Of a stretch of 15,442 nucleotides of DNA, positions 1 through 4,977 are shown in pieces. Origin of the DNA: JACOVP01 sp035289145 (lineage in GTDB: Archaea > Nanobdellota > Nanobdellia > SCGC-AAA011-G17 > UBA489); contig DATDXZ010000058.1 in the NCBI GenBank assembly GCA_035289145.1, positions 1 through 15,442 on the forward strand, read 5' to 3'. Both the position numbers and the translations under genes were made by a program. The first letter of the stretch is position 1, and every line of letters begins with the position of its first letter. The notes beneath the pieces were generated by a model that saw nothing but the letters and a program-made list of their open reading frames with translations, did not search any database and had not been told where the DNA came from.

Positions 1-30
1 GTGTGTTCCACTGCAATGGACGCATATCAT

Positions 31-217
31 GGGTTGTCCTCCTTAGGGCAACCCCCTTATGATTATAACCCTCTTTTCTCTCAGAATATCGAGTCATTTG
101 GAGGATAAAAGCTTATCCTCTTTTAACTATGGCTGTCTATGTAGCTACAGAGCTCTCTTTTGGAGCCCATGATAAGATTTATTTCTTTCTTGCTATTTAG
201 CACTGGACAATAGTGCT
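31..217. other. Hairpin-rich gene-free leader upstream of arvA
   Basis: No convincing ORF is present in bases 1-281. Three clear stem-loops are visible: 31-39 with 46-54 (nine pairs including one G-U, six-base loop), 101-108 with 113-120 (eight pairs, loop AAGC), and 199-204 with 212-217 (six pairs, seven-base loop). A fourth, looser pairing joins GGCT at 131-134 to AGCC at 164-167 around the palindrome at 140-149. This could be the 3' part of a structured RNA gene that begins outside the window, a 3' UTR, or part of an origin region. I do not recognise the conserved cores of RNase P RNA, SRP RNA or a tRNA. Confidence 0.35.
100..124 (+). terminator. Hairpin plus T-run, possible terminator
   Basis: A perfect 8-bp stem (GAGGATAA/TTATCCTC) with a four-base loop is followed directly by TTTT. 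It could end a transcript entering from the left. Archaeal termination relies mainly on the T-run, so the hairpin alone is weak support. Confidence 0.35.
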
Positions 218-231
218 CTTGTATCACAGAA

Positions 232-242
232 ATGCTTAAAAA
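232..242 (+). promoter_or_regulatory. TATA/BRE promoter of the arvABC operon
   Basis: GCTTAAAAAG at 233-242 fits an archaeal BRE plus TATA element. Transcription would start near 262, giving a leader of about 20 bases that carries GAGGTTGA (266-273), a near match to the archaeal Shine-Dalgarno GAGGTGA, before the ATG at 282. Confidence 0.5.
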
Positions 243-281
243 GAAAGTAGAGTCTCGTCTCATAAGAGGTTGAGTAACTCT

Positions 282-914
282 ATGATTAAATTCCTACGTG
301 ACTTTGTCCAGCGCATGGTTGATAAGCTCTTTTCCACTAAGAGACATATTAAAATGGGCCTCTATGGGCCTCCTAATTCTGGAAAAACTACCCTTGCTAA
401 CCGCATCTGCAAGGATTGGTTAGGGGAAAAAATGGGTTCTGTTTCTAATATTCCTCATGAGACTAGAGAGATTCAAATCAAAGAAAAAATTCACATCAAA
501 CACAAGAACAAAGAATTGACTTTCAGCCTTGTTGACACTCCTGGCATCGCTACTAAGATTGATTATGAAGACTTCTTGAAATTCAAAATGTCTGAAAAAG
601 AAGCAAAAAACAGAGCAAAAGAAGCAACCAAAGGAGTCATTGACTCCATCAAATGGCTGGACGATATGGACTGCGTTGTTGTTGTCTTAGATTCCACACA
701 AAATCCTTACTCGCAAGTCAATGTCACTATCATTGGCAACTTAGCTGCAAGAGACATTCCTGTTGTGATCGCAGGCAATAAAGTTGATTTAAAAAAAGCT
801 AATTTAAAGAAGATCGAAAGCGCATTCCCACAATATGATGTGGTCGGCATCTCAGCCATGAACGGGAAAAACATGGAAGAATTTTATGAGTCTTTATTCA
901 AGGTAATCAAGTAG
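282..914 (+). CDS. arvA: Era-like small GTPase, ArvA/OapA family
   Basis: A 210-residue P-loop GTPase. Visible motifs are the G1 loop GPPNSGKTT (residues 29-37), DTPG (85-88, G3), NKVD (166-169, G4) and SAM near the end (G5). A basic amphipathic N-terminus precedes the G domain. The next two genes encode the DUF2073 and zinc-ribbon proteins that accompany this GTPase across archaea. In Euryarchaeota this trio has been named Arv (a GTPase driving extracellular vesicle formation) and Oap (origin-associated proteins). The role here is inferred from that context. I chose ATG 282 over the in-frame TTG at 270 because GAGGTTGA lies at suitable spacing before ATG 282. It heads an operon, with 15 bases to the next gene. 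Confidence 0.85.
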   Translation: MIKFLRDFVQRMVDKLFSTKRHIKMGLYGPPNSGKTTLANRICKDWLGEKMGSVSNIPHETREIQIKEKIHIKHKNKELTFSLVDTPGIATKIDYEDFLKFKMSEKEAKNRAKEATKGVIDSIKWLDDMDCVVVVLDSTQNPYSQVNVTIIGNLAARDIPVVIAGNKVDLKKANLKKIESAFPQYDVVGISAMNGKNMEEFYESLFKVIK

Positions 915-920
915 AGGTGA
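914..920 (+). promoter_or_regulatory. Strong Shine-Dalgarno site for arvB
   Basis: GAGGTGA is an exact match to the archaeal anti-SD complement, nine bases before ATG 930. It overlaps the end of the arvA stop codon, as expected for an internal operon gene. Confidence 0.75.
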
Positions 921-929
921 AAAGGAAAC

Positions 930-1358
930 ATGCTAAAACTTCAATTTGTGCCGTATTCAGATATTGAGCACTTGACTACGAGCGATCGTATAGACAAGCT
1001 GTTAGATATTGTCAAAGGAAATAAAATAGTTTTAATGCAAGGACGCTTACATCCTGAAGAAGAGGGGAAACTCATCCAAGAAACCATGCAGCAGATCGAA
1101 GACAGTTTTCGAGGCATTGAAATCTGTACTATTTATCCTGAAGAAAAAAACTTACAATTATTGAAACGCATGAAAAAAGAGATGGTCAAATACATTGTCG
1201 GTAATAGAGACGGCATTACTATTATCGGTCCAGCCACCATTGTCAGAGAAATCAAACGCGATCCGAATAACATGATGCTGCTCACGATGCACACTGCTTC
1301 CGGACGAAGCATGACCAAGAAAAGCAAAAGCACAACACGTTCTCGCAAGCGAAGGTAA
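930..1358 (+). CDS. arvB: DUF2073 protein, ArvB/OapB family
   Basis: A 142-residue soluble protein with no signal peptide or membrane segment. The body alternates short strands and helices (for example KIVLMQGRLHPEEEGKLI around residues 31-48 and the GITIIGPATIVREI stretch around 95-108). It ends in a very basic tail, KSTTRSRKRR, that could bind nucleic acid or acidic lipid. The family (DUF2073, COG3365) is archaea-specific and lies beside the Era-like GTPase and zinc-ribbon gene. It is named ArvB or OapB in haloarchaeal work. Its biochemical activity is not established. It starts 15 bases after arvA behind a perfect SD and ends 3 bases before arvC, so the three genes are surely co-transcribed. 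No other candidate family is apparent. Confidence 0.8.
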   Translation: MLKLQFVPYSDIEHLTTSDRIDKLLDIVKGNKIVLMQGRLHPEEEGKLIQETMQQIEDSFRGIEICTIYPEEKNLQLLKRMKKEMVKYIVGNRDGITIIGPATIVREIKRDPNNMMLLTMHTASGRSMTKKSKSTTRSRKRR

Positions 1359-1361
1359 CTT

Positions 1362-1769
1362 ATGCCTCACCAATGCGTGCGTTGCTCCAAGATGTATGAT
1401 GACGGCTCTGAAGCTGTCTTGAAAGGATGCACGTGCGGGAGCAGATTCTTTTTCTACATGAAGAAGCAGGCTATCAAAGTAGCCCAAGAGATGACTGCCA
1501 AGCTGACTGTTGAAGATAAACAACAACTTGAACAAGATGCCATGGACTTTGTTGGCGAAGACCAAGAACCAGAACATCCTGTCGTGTTGGATCTAGAATC
1601 CATTCGCATGCTGCAGCCTGGGAAGTTTGAAATTGATCTGATTGACTTGTTCAAAGGAAAGCCACTAGTGTATAAATTAGCTGAAGGCAAATATGTCATT
1701 GACATCGCTTCCACCTTTAGTGGCAATCTAGACGATGAAGCTCCTAAGCCGAGCAAGAAAGAGAAATAA
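1362..1769 (+). CDS. arvC: Zinc-ribbon protein, ArvC/OapC family
   Basis: A 135-residue protein with a small N-terminal zinc ribbon: C5-x2-C8 and C23-x-C25, four cysteines that can bind one zinc. An acidic middle and a C-terminal globular part follow (about residues 70-115, with YKLAEGKYVIDIAS), then a lysine-rich tail. The order GTPase, DUF2073, zinc-ribbon is the conserved archaeal arvABC/oapABC arrangement, and COG3364 zinc-ribbon proteins have this layout. The partner role in vesicle formation or at the replication origin is inferred from family work, not shown here. The gene starts 3 bases after arvB with only a weak SD (AAGGTAA), so translation may depend on ribosomes arriving from arvB. 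No terminator hairpin follows. Confidence 0.8.
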   Translation: MPHQCVRCSKMYDDGSEAVLKGCTCGSRFFFYMKKQAIKVAQEMTAKLTVEDKQQLEQDAMDFVGEDQEPEHPVVLDLESIRMLQPGKFEIDLIDLFKGKPLVYKLAEGKYVIDIASTFSGNLDDEAPKPSKKEK

Positions 1770-1779
1770 ACACTGTAAT

Positions 1780-2122
1780 ATGTGTGTACAAGAGATATTT
1801 AAAAACGGTATTTTTGGAGCATATCAACAAGCAGAAATAACCTATCCTTTTGAAAGATTAAAATCTTAGGGTGTAGCAAAGAAAGAAAATAATCATAGAA
1901 GTTAAAGATTATAGATCACATCAGATTTGTAAATCTGAAATCAAGCAATTATATAAATATTTACAAGCTTGTGATCATCAATTAGGAATCTTAGTATGTC
2001 CGAAAAAACCAAAAAGAGATGCTTTTGCTATTAGGAATAAAAGAATATTTATTATAGAAGATAAGCATCTCAATGATATCTATTATTTTATGAACAAATA
2101 CGGTAATTGTTCAGCATTCTGA
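1780..2122 (+). pseudogene. Decayed PD-(D/E)XK nuclease-like gene
   Basis: Two protein-like reading frames lie end to end. The first runs from ATG 1780 to TAG 1867-1869 (29 residues). The second, shifted by one frame, runs from 1877 to TGA 2120-2122 (81 residues) with no ATG, GTG or TTG near its beginning. The second reads IIIEVKDYRSHQICKSEIKQ, then LYKYL, and later LGILVCPKKPKRDAFAIRN. The IEVK(D) strand, a helix and then a hydrophobic strand LGILV is the usual core of restriction-like (PD-(D/E)XK) nucleases. The upstream Asp of the motif is not visible, which suggests lost sequence near 1869-1880. A near-perfect 18-base palindrome at 1921-1938 lies inside. Codon composition is AT-rich like tyrS and unlike arvABC. 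I infer a broken acquired nuclease; the family call is tentative. Confidence 0.5.
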
Positions 2123-2329
2123 AGTTACAATGCACCAAACATCTTCTTTAGGCTTTGGGGAGGCTGAAAAATAAATATTCTCAACAGGATCTTTGTGCTT
2201 TAGCGAGAAACGTCAAACAGTGAAAAGAAAGCTAATCTTCATTGTTGGGGAAGTCTCTTGCTTCAAGATACTGAATAATTACCAAATACGGGTAGATTTA
2301 TAAGGAAGTTTTTGATAGAATTATATAGA
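2123..2329. other. Spacer between nuclease remnant and tRNA-Trp
   Basis: I see no gene here. The stretch is AT-rich, with stops in all frames, and ends in the tRNA promoter. Confidence 0.5.
2296..2304 (+). promoter_or_regulatory. TATA box of tRNA-Trp
   Basis: ATTTATAAG lies about 30 bases before the mature tRNA 5' end. This predicts transcription starting a few bases upstream of G1, with 5' trimming by RNase P. Confidence 0.55.
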
Positions 2330-2417
2330 GGGGATATCGTCTAACCCGGTTTAGGATGAGTGCCTCCAACAATTTTGGAGTGAGCACTGGATGTAGGTTC
2401 AAATCCTACTATCCCCA
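2330..2417 (+). tRNA. tRNA-Trp (anticodon CCA) with 13-base intron
   Basis: A complete cloverleaf folds by eye: acceptor GGGGATA (2330-2336) with TATCCCC (2410-2416), D-stem GTCT/GGAT around a loop containing GG, anticodon stem AGTGC (2359-2363) with GCACT (2384-2388), a 4-base variable loop, T-stem GTAGG/CCTAC with loop TTCAAAT, and discriminator A at 2417. CCA is not encoded. The anticodon loop is 20 bases. CTCC (positions 32-35) pairs with GGAG (2377-2380), flanked by three-base bulges AAC and TGA. Cutting each bulge after its second base removes 2370-2382 at the canonical 37/38 site and leaves the loop CTCCAAA. The anticodon is therefore CCA (34-36), tryptophan. Discriminator A and G1-C72 agree with archaeal tRNA-Trp. 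Confidence 0.93.
2370..2382 (+). other. 13-base archaeal tRNA intron, relaxed bulge-helix-loop type
   Basis: The intron has one 4-bp helix and two 3-base bulges. Beyond the 5' bulge only the loop AATTTT closes the structure, so the outer helix of a full bulge-helix-bulge is missing. The tRNA splicing endonuclease would cut after 2369 and after 2382. Confidence 0.8.
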
Positions 2418-2422
2418 TTTTT
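2418..2422 (+). terminator. T-run ending the tRNA transcript
   Basis: TTTTT follows the discriminator base directly, as is common for archaeal tRNA genes. Confidence 0.5.
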
Positions 2423-2497
2423 AATGCCCGAAACAATAATATCTTATCATCATAAGTGGGTGAGTCAAATTAGAATCGTGAAATAGACCTCTTATTA

Positions 2498-2662
2498 TTA
2501 AAATAGAGACGGGTTTTATAAACCAAGCAAAAAGAATCATACCCCAAACCAGCCCTATAGCACTTTTATTATGACAAAATTGTGGTCGATGGAAATGACC
2601 TATATTGTATTAACTATAAAGTAATAAAAATAGATAACTTTAAAAACCAGTCTCTATCTTAA
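2498..2662. mobile_element. MITE-like element with 20-bp terminal inverted repeats
   Basis: The left end TTAAAATAGAGACGGGTTTT (2498-2517) is the inverse complement of the right end AAAACCAGTCTCTATCTTAA (2643-2662) at 18 of 20 positions. ATTA lies immediately outside each end (2494-2497 and 2663-2666) as a possible 4-bp target duplication. The 125-base interior has no coding sequence. This is the architecture of a non-autonomous miniature transposable element. The flanks are AT-rich, so a 4-bp match could be chance, and no parent transposase is visible in the window. A long stem-loop RNA is the alternative. Confidence 0.45.
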
Positions 2663-2715
2663 ATTATATTAAGAAAAAACTTTAATCAATAAAATGAGCT
2701 TAGAAAACCAATTAA

Positions 2716-2832
2716 GTGAGATTAGATGGAGAAGTTATAAGAGATCTTAATTATTCTGTTTCTCCTAAAGATGGTCAAGTTGTTCAAGTTGGGAAAAGAT
2801 ATTTTAGAAAGCTGAGATATGAAAAAATCTGA
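2716..2832 (+). CDS. Possible 38-codon ORF or gene fragment
   Basis: A GTG at 2716 opens a frame whose translation looks protein-like: mixed charged and hydrophobic residues, GEVIRDLNYSVSPKDGQVVQ followed by VGKRYFRKLRYEKI and TGA at 2830-2832. The same region in another frame has ATG 2694 leading into 11 sensible residues, so it may be a longer gene broken by a frameshift near 2727. There is no clear TATA box or SD. I do not recognise a family, and it may be only a decayed tail. Confidence 0.25.
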   Translation: MRLDGEVIRDLNYSVSPKDGQVVQVGKRYFRKLRYEKI

Positions 2833-2904
2833 TCTTTATGTATAAAATAAACTTAAAGGTTACACTCATTTTTAGGGTGCAGTCCAATTAATACATTATG
2901 AACA

Positions 2905-2915
2905 GCTTTATAAAT
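2905..2915 (+). promoter_or_regulatory. TATA box of tyrS
   Basis: GCTTTATAAAT is centred about 26 bases before ATG 2938, which predicts a leaderless mRNA. There is no SD between the two. Confidence 0.65.
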
Positions 2916-2937
2916 AAGTTTAATTTACTTAAAAGAT

Positions 2938-4071
2938 ATGGAGCTAGAAAAAAGATTTGATTTAATTAAAAAGAACACAGAAGAGATTATGACTGAAGGA
3001 GATTTAAAAGTTCTTTTAGAGAGTGGAATTAAAATTAAACATTACATAGGTTTTGAAATTTCTGGGAAGATTCATTTGGGTACTGGATTAATGTGCATTT
3101 CAAAAGTTAAAGACTTTATGGATGCAGGAATTGATTGTTCAATATTTTTAGCAGATTGGCATAGCTGGATAAATGACAAACTTGGAGGAAATAGAGAAAC
3201 AATAAAGAGAGTTGCGGGAGGATATTTTAAAGAGGGGTTAAAAGCTAGCTTGAAATGTTTCGGAGGAAATCCTGATGAATTAAAATTTGTTTTGGGGTCT
3301 GATCTGTATCATAATAATGATGATTATTGGGCGACAATGATAGAAGTTAGTAAAAATACTTCTCTTTCAAGAATGCAAAGAAGTATAACAATTATGGGCA
3401 GAAAAGAAGGAGGTTCAGTTGATTTTGCAAAGTTAATATATCCCCCTATGCAAGTTGCTGACATTTTTATCCAAGGAATAAATCTACCTCACGCAGGATT
3501 GGATCAGAGAAAGGCACAAGTTATTGCAAGAGAGGTTGCATTAAAAATAAAAAATAAACCTTTATTAAACAAACAAAATGAAGCGATGAAACCTGTTGCA
3601 GTTCATCATCACCTCATATTAGGATTAGGCAAACCTCCAGTATGGCCTGTTCCAAAGGACCAACTTCAAGAATTGTGGTCTGCTCTAAAAATGAGTAAAT
3701 CAAAACCAGACACCTGTATATTTATTCATGATTCTCCAGATGAAATTAGAAGAAAAATTAAACAAGCATTTTGTCTTGAAGGTGAAACAGAATTTAACCC
3801 AATTCTTAATTGGATAAAATACCTTATTTTTAGAGATGAATATTCAAAATTGGAAATCAAAAGACCAGAAAAATTTGGTGGAGATATCATCTATAATTCA
3901 TATAAAGAGTTAGAAAGCGATTTTGTTAAAAAAAATCTTCATCCAATGGATTTAAAAAATTCTGTAGCTGAAAAATTAATTCAAATTCTTGAGCCAGCAA
4001 GGAAGCATTTTGAACAACCAAGAGTTAAAAAAATGCTTGAAGAATTAGAAAGTTTAATAATAACAAAATAA
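2938..4071 (+). CDS. tyrS: Tyrosyl-tRNA synthetase, archaeal type
   Basis: A 377-residue class I synthetase, matching the length of Pyrococcus-type TyrRS. It charges tRNA-Tyr with tyrosine using ATP. Visible features are the tyrosine-pocket Y36 in HYIGFEISG, the class I signature HLGTG (46-50), where HLGT rather than HLGH is normal in this subgroup, Y168, Q172, D175 and Q190 around YPPMQVADI and LDQRK, the KMSKS loop (251-255), and HPMD (335-338), whose Asp reads the first anticodon base in the Methanocaldococcus enzyme. The synthetase is for tyrosine although the neighbouring tRNA is for tryptophan; the pocket residues rule out TrpRS. Base composition is clearly AT-richer than arvABC upstream and the surface-protein genes downstream, which may mean transfer. 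It appears intact and leaderless. Confidence 0.95.
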   Translation: MELEKRFDLIKKNTEEIMTEGDLKVLLESGIKIKHYIGFEISGKIHLGTGLMCISKVKDFMDAGIDCSIFLADWHSWINDKLGGNRETIKRVAGGYFKEGLKASLKCFGGNPDELKFVLGSDLYHNNDDYWATMIEVSKNTSLSRMQRSITIMGRKEGGSVDFAKLIYPPMQVADIFIQGINLPHAGLDQRKAQVIAREVALKIKNKPLLNKQNEAMKPVAVHHHLILGLGKPPVWPVPKDQLQELWSALKMSKSKPDTCIFIHDSPDEIRRKIKQAFCLEGETEFNPILNWIKYLIFRDEYSKLEIKRPEKFGGDIIYNSYKELESDFVKKNLHPMDLKNSVAEKLIQILEPARKHFEQPRVKKMLEELESLIITK

Positions 4072-4304
4072 CATTTTCAAAAAATTTTGCAACTAAAATG
4101 GAAATAAAAAAGAAGGAAGGAGAAATAGTTTTTGATCGTGAATGAAAGATAATAATTGTGGTGATGTTTAATTATTTTTAGGAGAGGTCACATTAGCACC
4201 TCGCTGATGCGAATTGATGGATAGTCAAATTCTTGAAATTATATACTACTGGGCTGTCTAACTACCATAACTCTTAAATATGAAATAACCATTCTTAAGT
4301 GGTA
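4072..4304. other. Spacer after tyrS with a truncated ORF start
   Basis: ATG 4098 opens 15 codons (MEIKKKEGEIVFDRE, stop at 4143-4145) that look like the N-terminus of a lost gene. A small hairpin, GAGGT/ACCTC, lies at 4183-4201. The promoter of the next gene closes the stretch. Nothing else is recognised. Confidence 0.35.
4273..4281 (+). promoter_or_regulatory. TATA box of the 4305 gene
   Basis: CTTAAATAT is centred about 28 bases before ATG 4305. This supports ATG 4305 over the in-frame GTG at 4299 and implies a leaderless transcript. Confidence 0.5.
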
Positions 4305-4865
4305 ATGAAAACCGTCGTTAGTTTGTTGCTTTTTGTATTTACCTTGAGCATAGTAGTCAGTGCTGCATCAGATAAAACATTGTACCATGATATCAAGATT
4401 TCCCAACTGATCATTACAGAACAATCCTTGCATTGCAGCAAAGAAGTGCTGGTGATGGTGGATATTGAAAATGAAGGCACATTCACAGAAGATGTCTATG
4501 TAGAGCTTATGAACAAGCCTTTAGATATACATGCTTTTTCACCTAGCACAAAAGTCTACGCACGCAGCAGAGAACAGATCCTCCTTCCCTTGTATTTTGA
4601 TCAAGAACCTCAAGGCACTTATACTTTTGACGCCTATTTCTATACCGGCCGCAACATCCAGCCCTCTTTTCATACTTTTACTTTTTCCGGATGCAAAACT
4701 GTACAGCTTACCTCTTACATCCAAGATACTCCTCCACAGAAAACATTCCTATCCTCGTCACCTGCCCAGCACGAACAACCAATGGATTTGCTCTTTGTCA
4801 CTACCTTATTCATTATTGGTCTTTTAGCGTTATCTATATCAGTGGCTCTTTTTAGACTCTTTTGA
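4305..4865 (+). CDS. Secreted single-domain protein with C-terminal membrane anchor
   Basis: A 186-residue protein. MKTVVSLLLFVFTLSIVVSA is a clear signal peptide. Residues about 25-130 form an all-beta domain; VMVDIENEGTFTEDVYVELM is the pattern of CARDB/Ig-like folds (strand, N-x-G turn, strand). Two cysteines (LHC about residue 44 and SGC about residue 129) could form a disulfide. A Ser/Pro/Gln-rich linker follows, and a hydrophobic segment (LLFVTTLFIIGLLALSISVA) ends six residues before the C-terminus, so the protein is exposed outside and anchored by its tail. The same layout recurs in the larger protein at 4978, which suggests two parts of one cell-surface structure. The specific function is unknown. 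A T-run (4869-4873) follows the stop. Confidence 0.7.
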   Translation: MKTVVSLLLFVFTLSIVVSAASDKTLYHDIKISQLIITEQSLHCSKEVLVMVDIENEGTFTEDVYVELMNKPLDIHAFSPSTKVYARSREQILLPLYFDQEPQGTYTFDAYFYTGRNIQPSFHTFTFSGCKTVQLTSYIQDTPPQKTFLSSSPAQHEQPMDLLFVTTLFIIGLLALSISVALFRLF

Positions 4866-4898
4866 GAATTTTTGCTACTCATGTGTTACTACCCGAAA

Positions 4899-4909
4899 GA
4901 TTTATATAG
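4899..4909 (+). promoter_or_regulatory. Strong promoter of the S-layer-like gene
   Basis: The purine-rich BRE CGAAAGA is followed by TTTATATAG (4901-4909). The start is predicted near 4930, leaving an unusually long leader of about 48 bases before ATG 4978. Confidence 0.65.
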
Positions 4910-4937
4910 TGGTTATAACTGACTGATAACAACACTA

Positions 4938-4967
4938 TTGAGTTTACACTCAAAACATCGGGGGTTA
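4938..4967 (+). promoter_or_regulatory. 5' UTR hairpin and G-rich ribosome site
   Basis: TTGAGT (4938-4943) pairs with ACTCAA (4948-4953) around a four-base loop near the predicted mRNA 5' end. GGGGTTA (4961-4967) sits ten bases before ATG 4978. The hairpin may protect the message, and GGGGT is a plausible ribosome site. Confidence 0.45.
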
Positions 4968-4977
4968 CAAACATACC

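Larger units (their letters stand above)
2423..2937. other. AT-rich gene-poor stretch between tRNA-Trp and tyrS
   Basis: No intact gene longer than about 40 codons is present. It contains the inverted-repeat element at 2498-2662, a possible 38-codon ORF at 2716-2832 and the tyrS promoter. The rest shows nothing I can name. Confidence 0.6.

Noticed and set aside
225..240. ACAGAAATGCTTA resembles the conserved 3' segment of RNase P RNA
   Set aside because: The partner 5' segment and the rest of the conserved core are not visible. The bases are better explained as the BRE/TATA region of arvA.
1158..1577. Long minus-strand ORF across arvB and arvC
   Set aside because: It is an antisense shadow of two well-supported genes and has no family-like features or promoter.
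1921..1938. Near-perfect 18-base palindrome as an operator or terminator
   Set aside because: It lies inside the nuclease-like coding remnant, has no T-run after it and has no gene start nearby.
2938..4071. Synthetase next to tRNA-Trp taken as TrpRS
   Set aside because: Sequence, pocket residues (Y36, Y168, Q172, D175, Q190) and the C-terminal HPMD identify TyrRS.
4158..4210. GTGATGT followed by CTGA about 40 bases later, like a box C/D guide RNA
   Set aside because: The C box is imperfect, no internal D'/C' pair is seen, and the end stem is only a few AT pairs.
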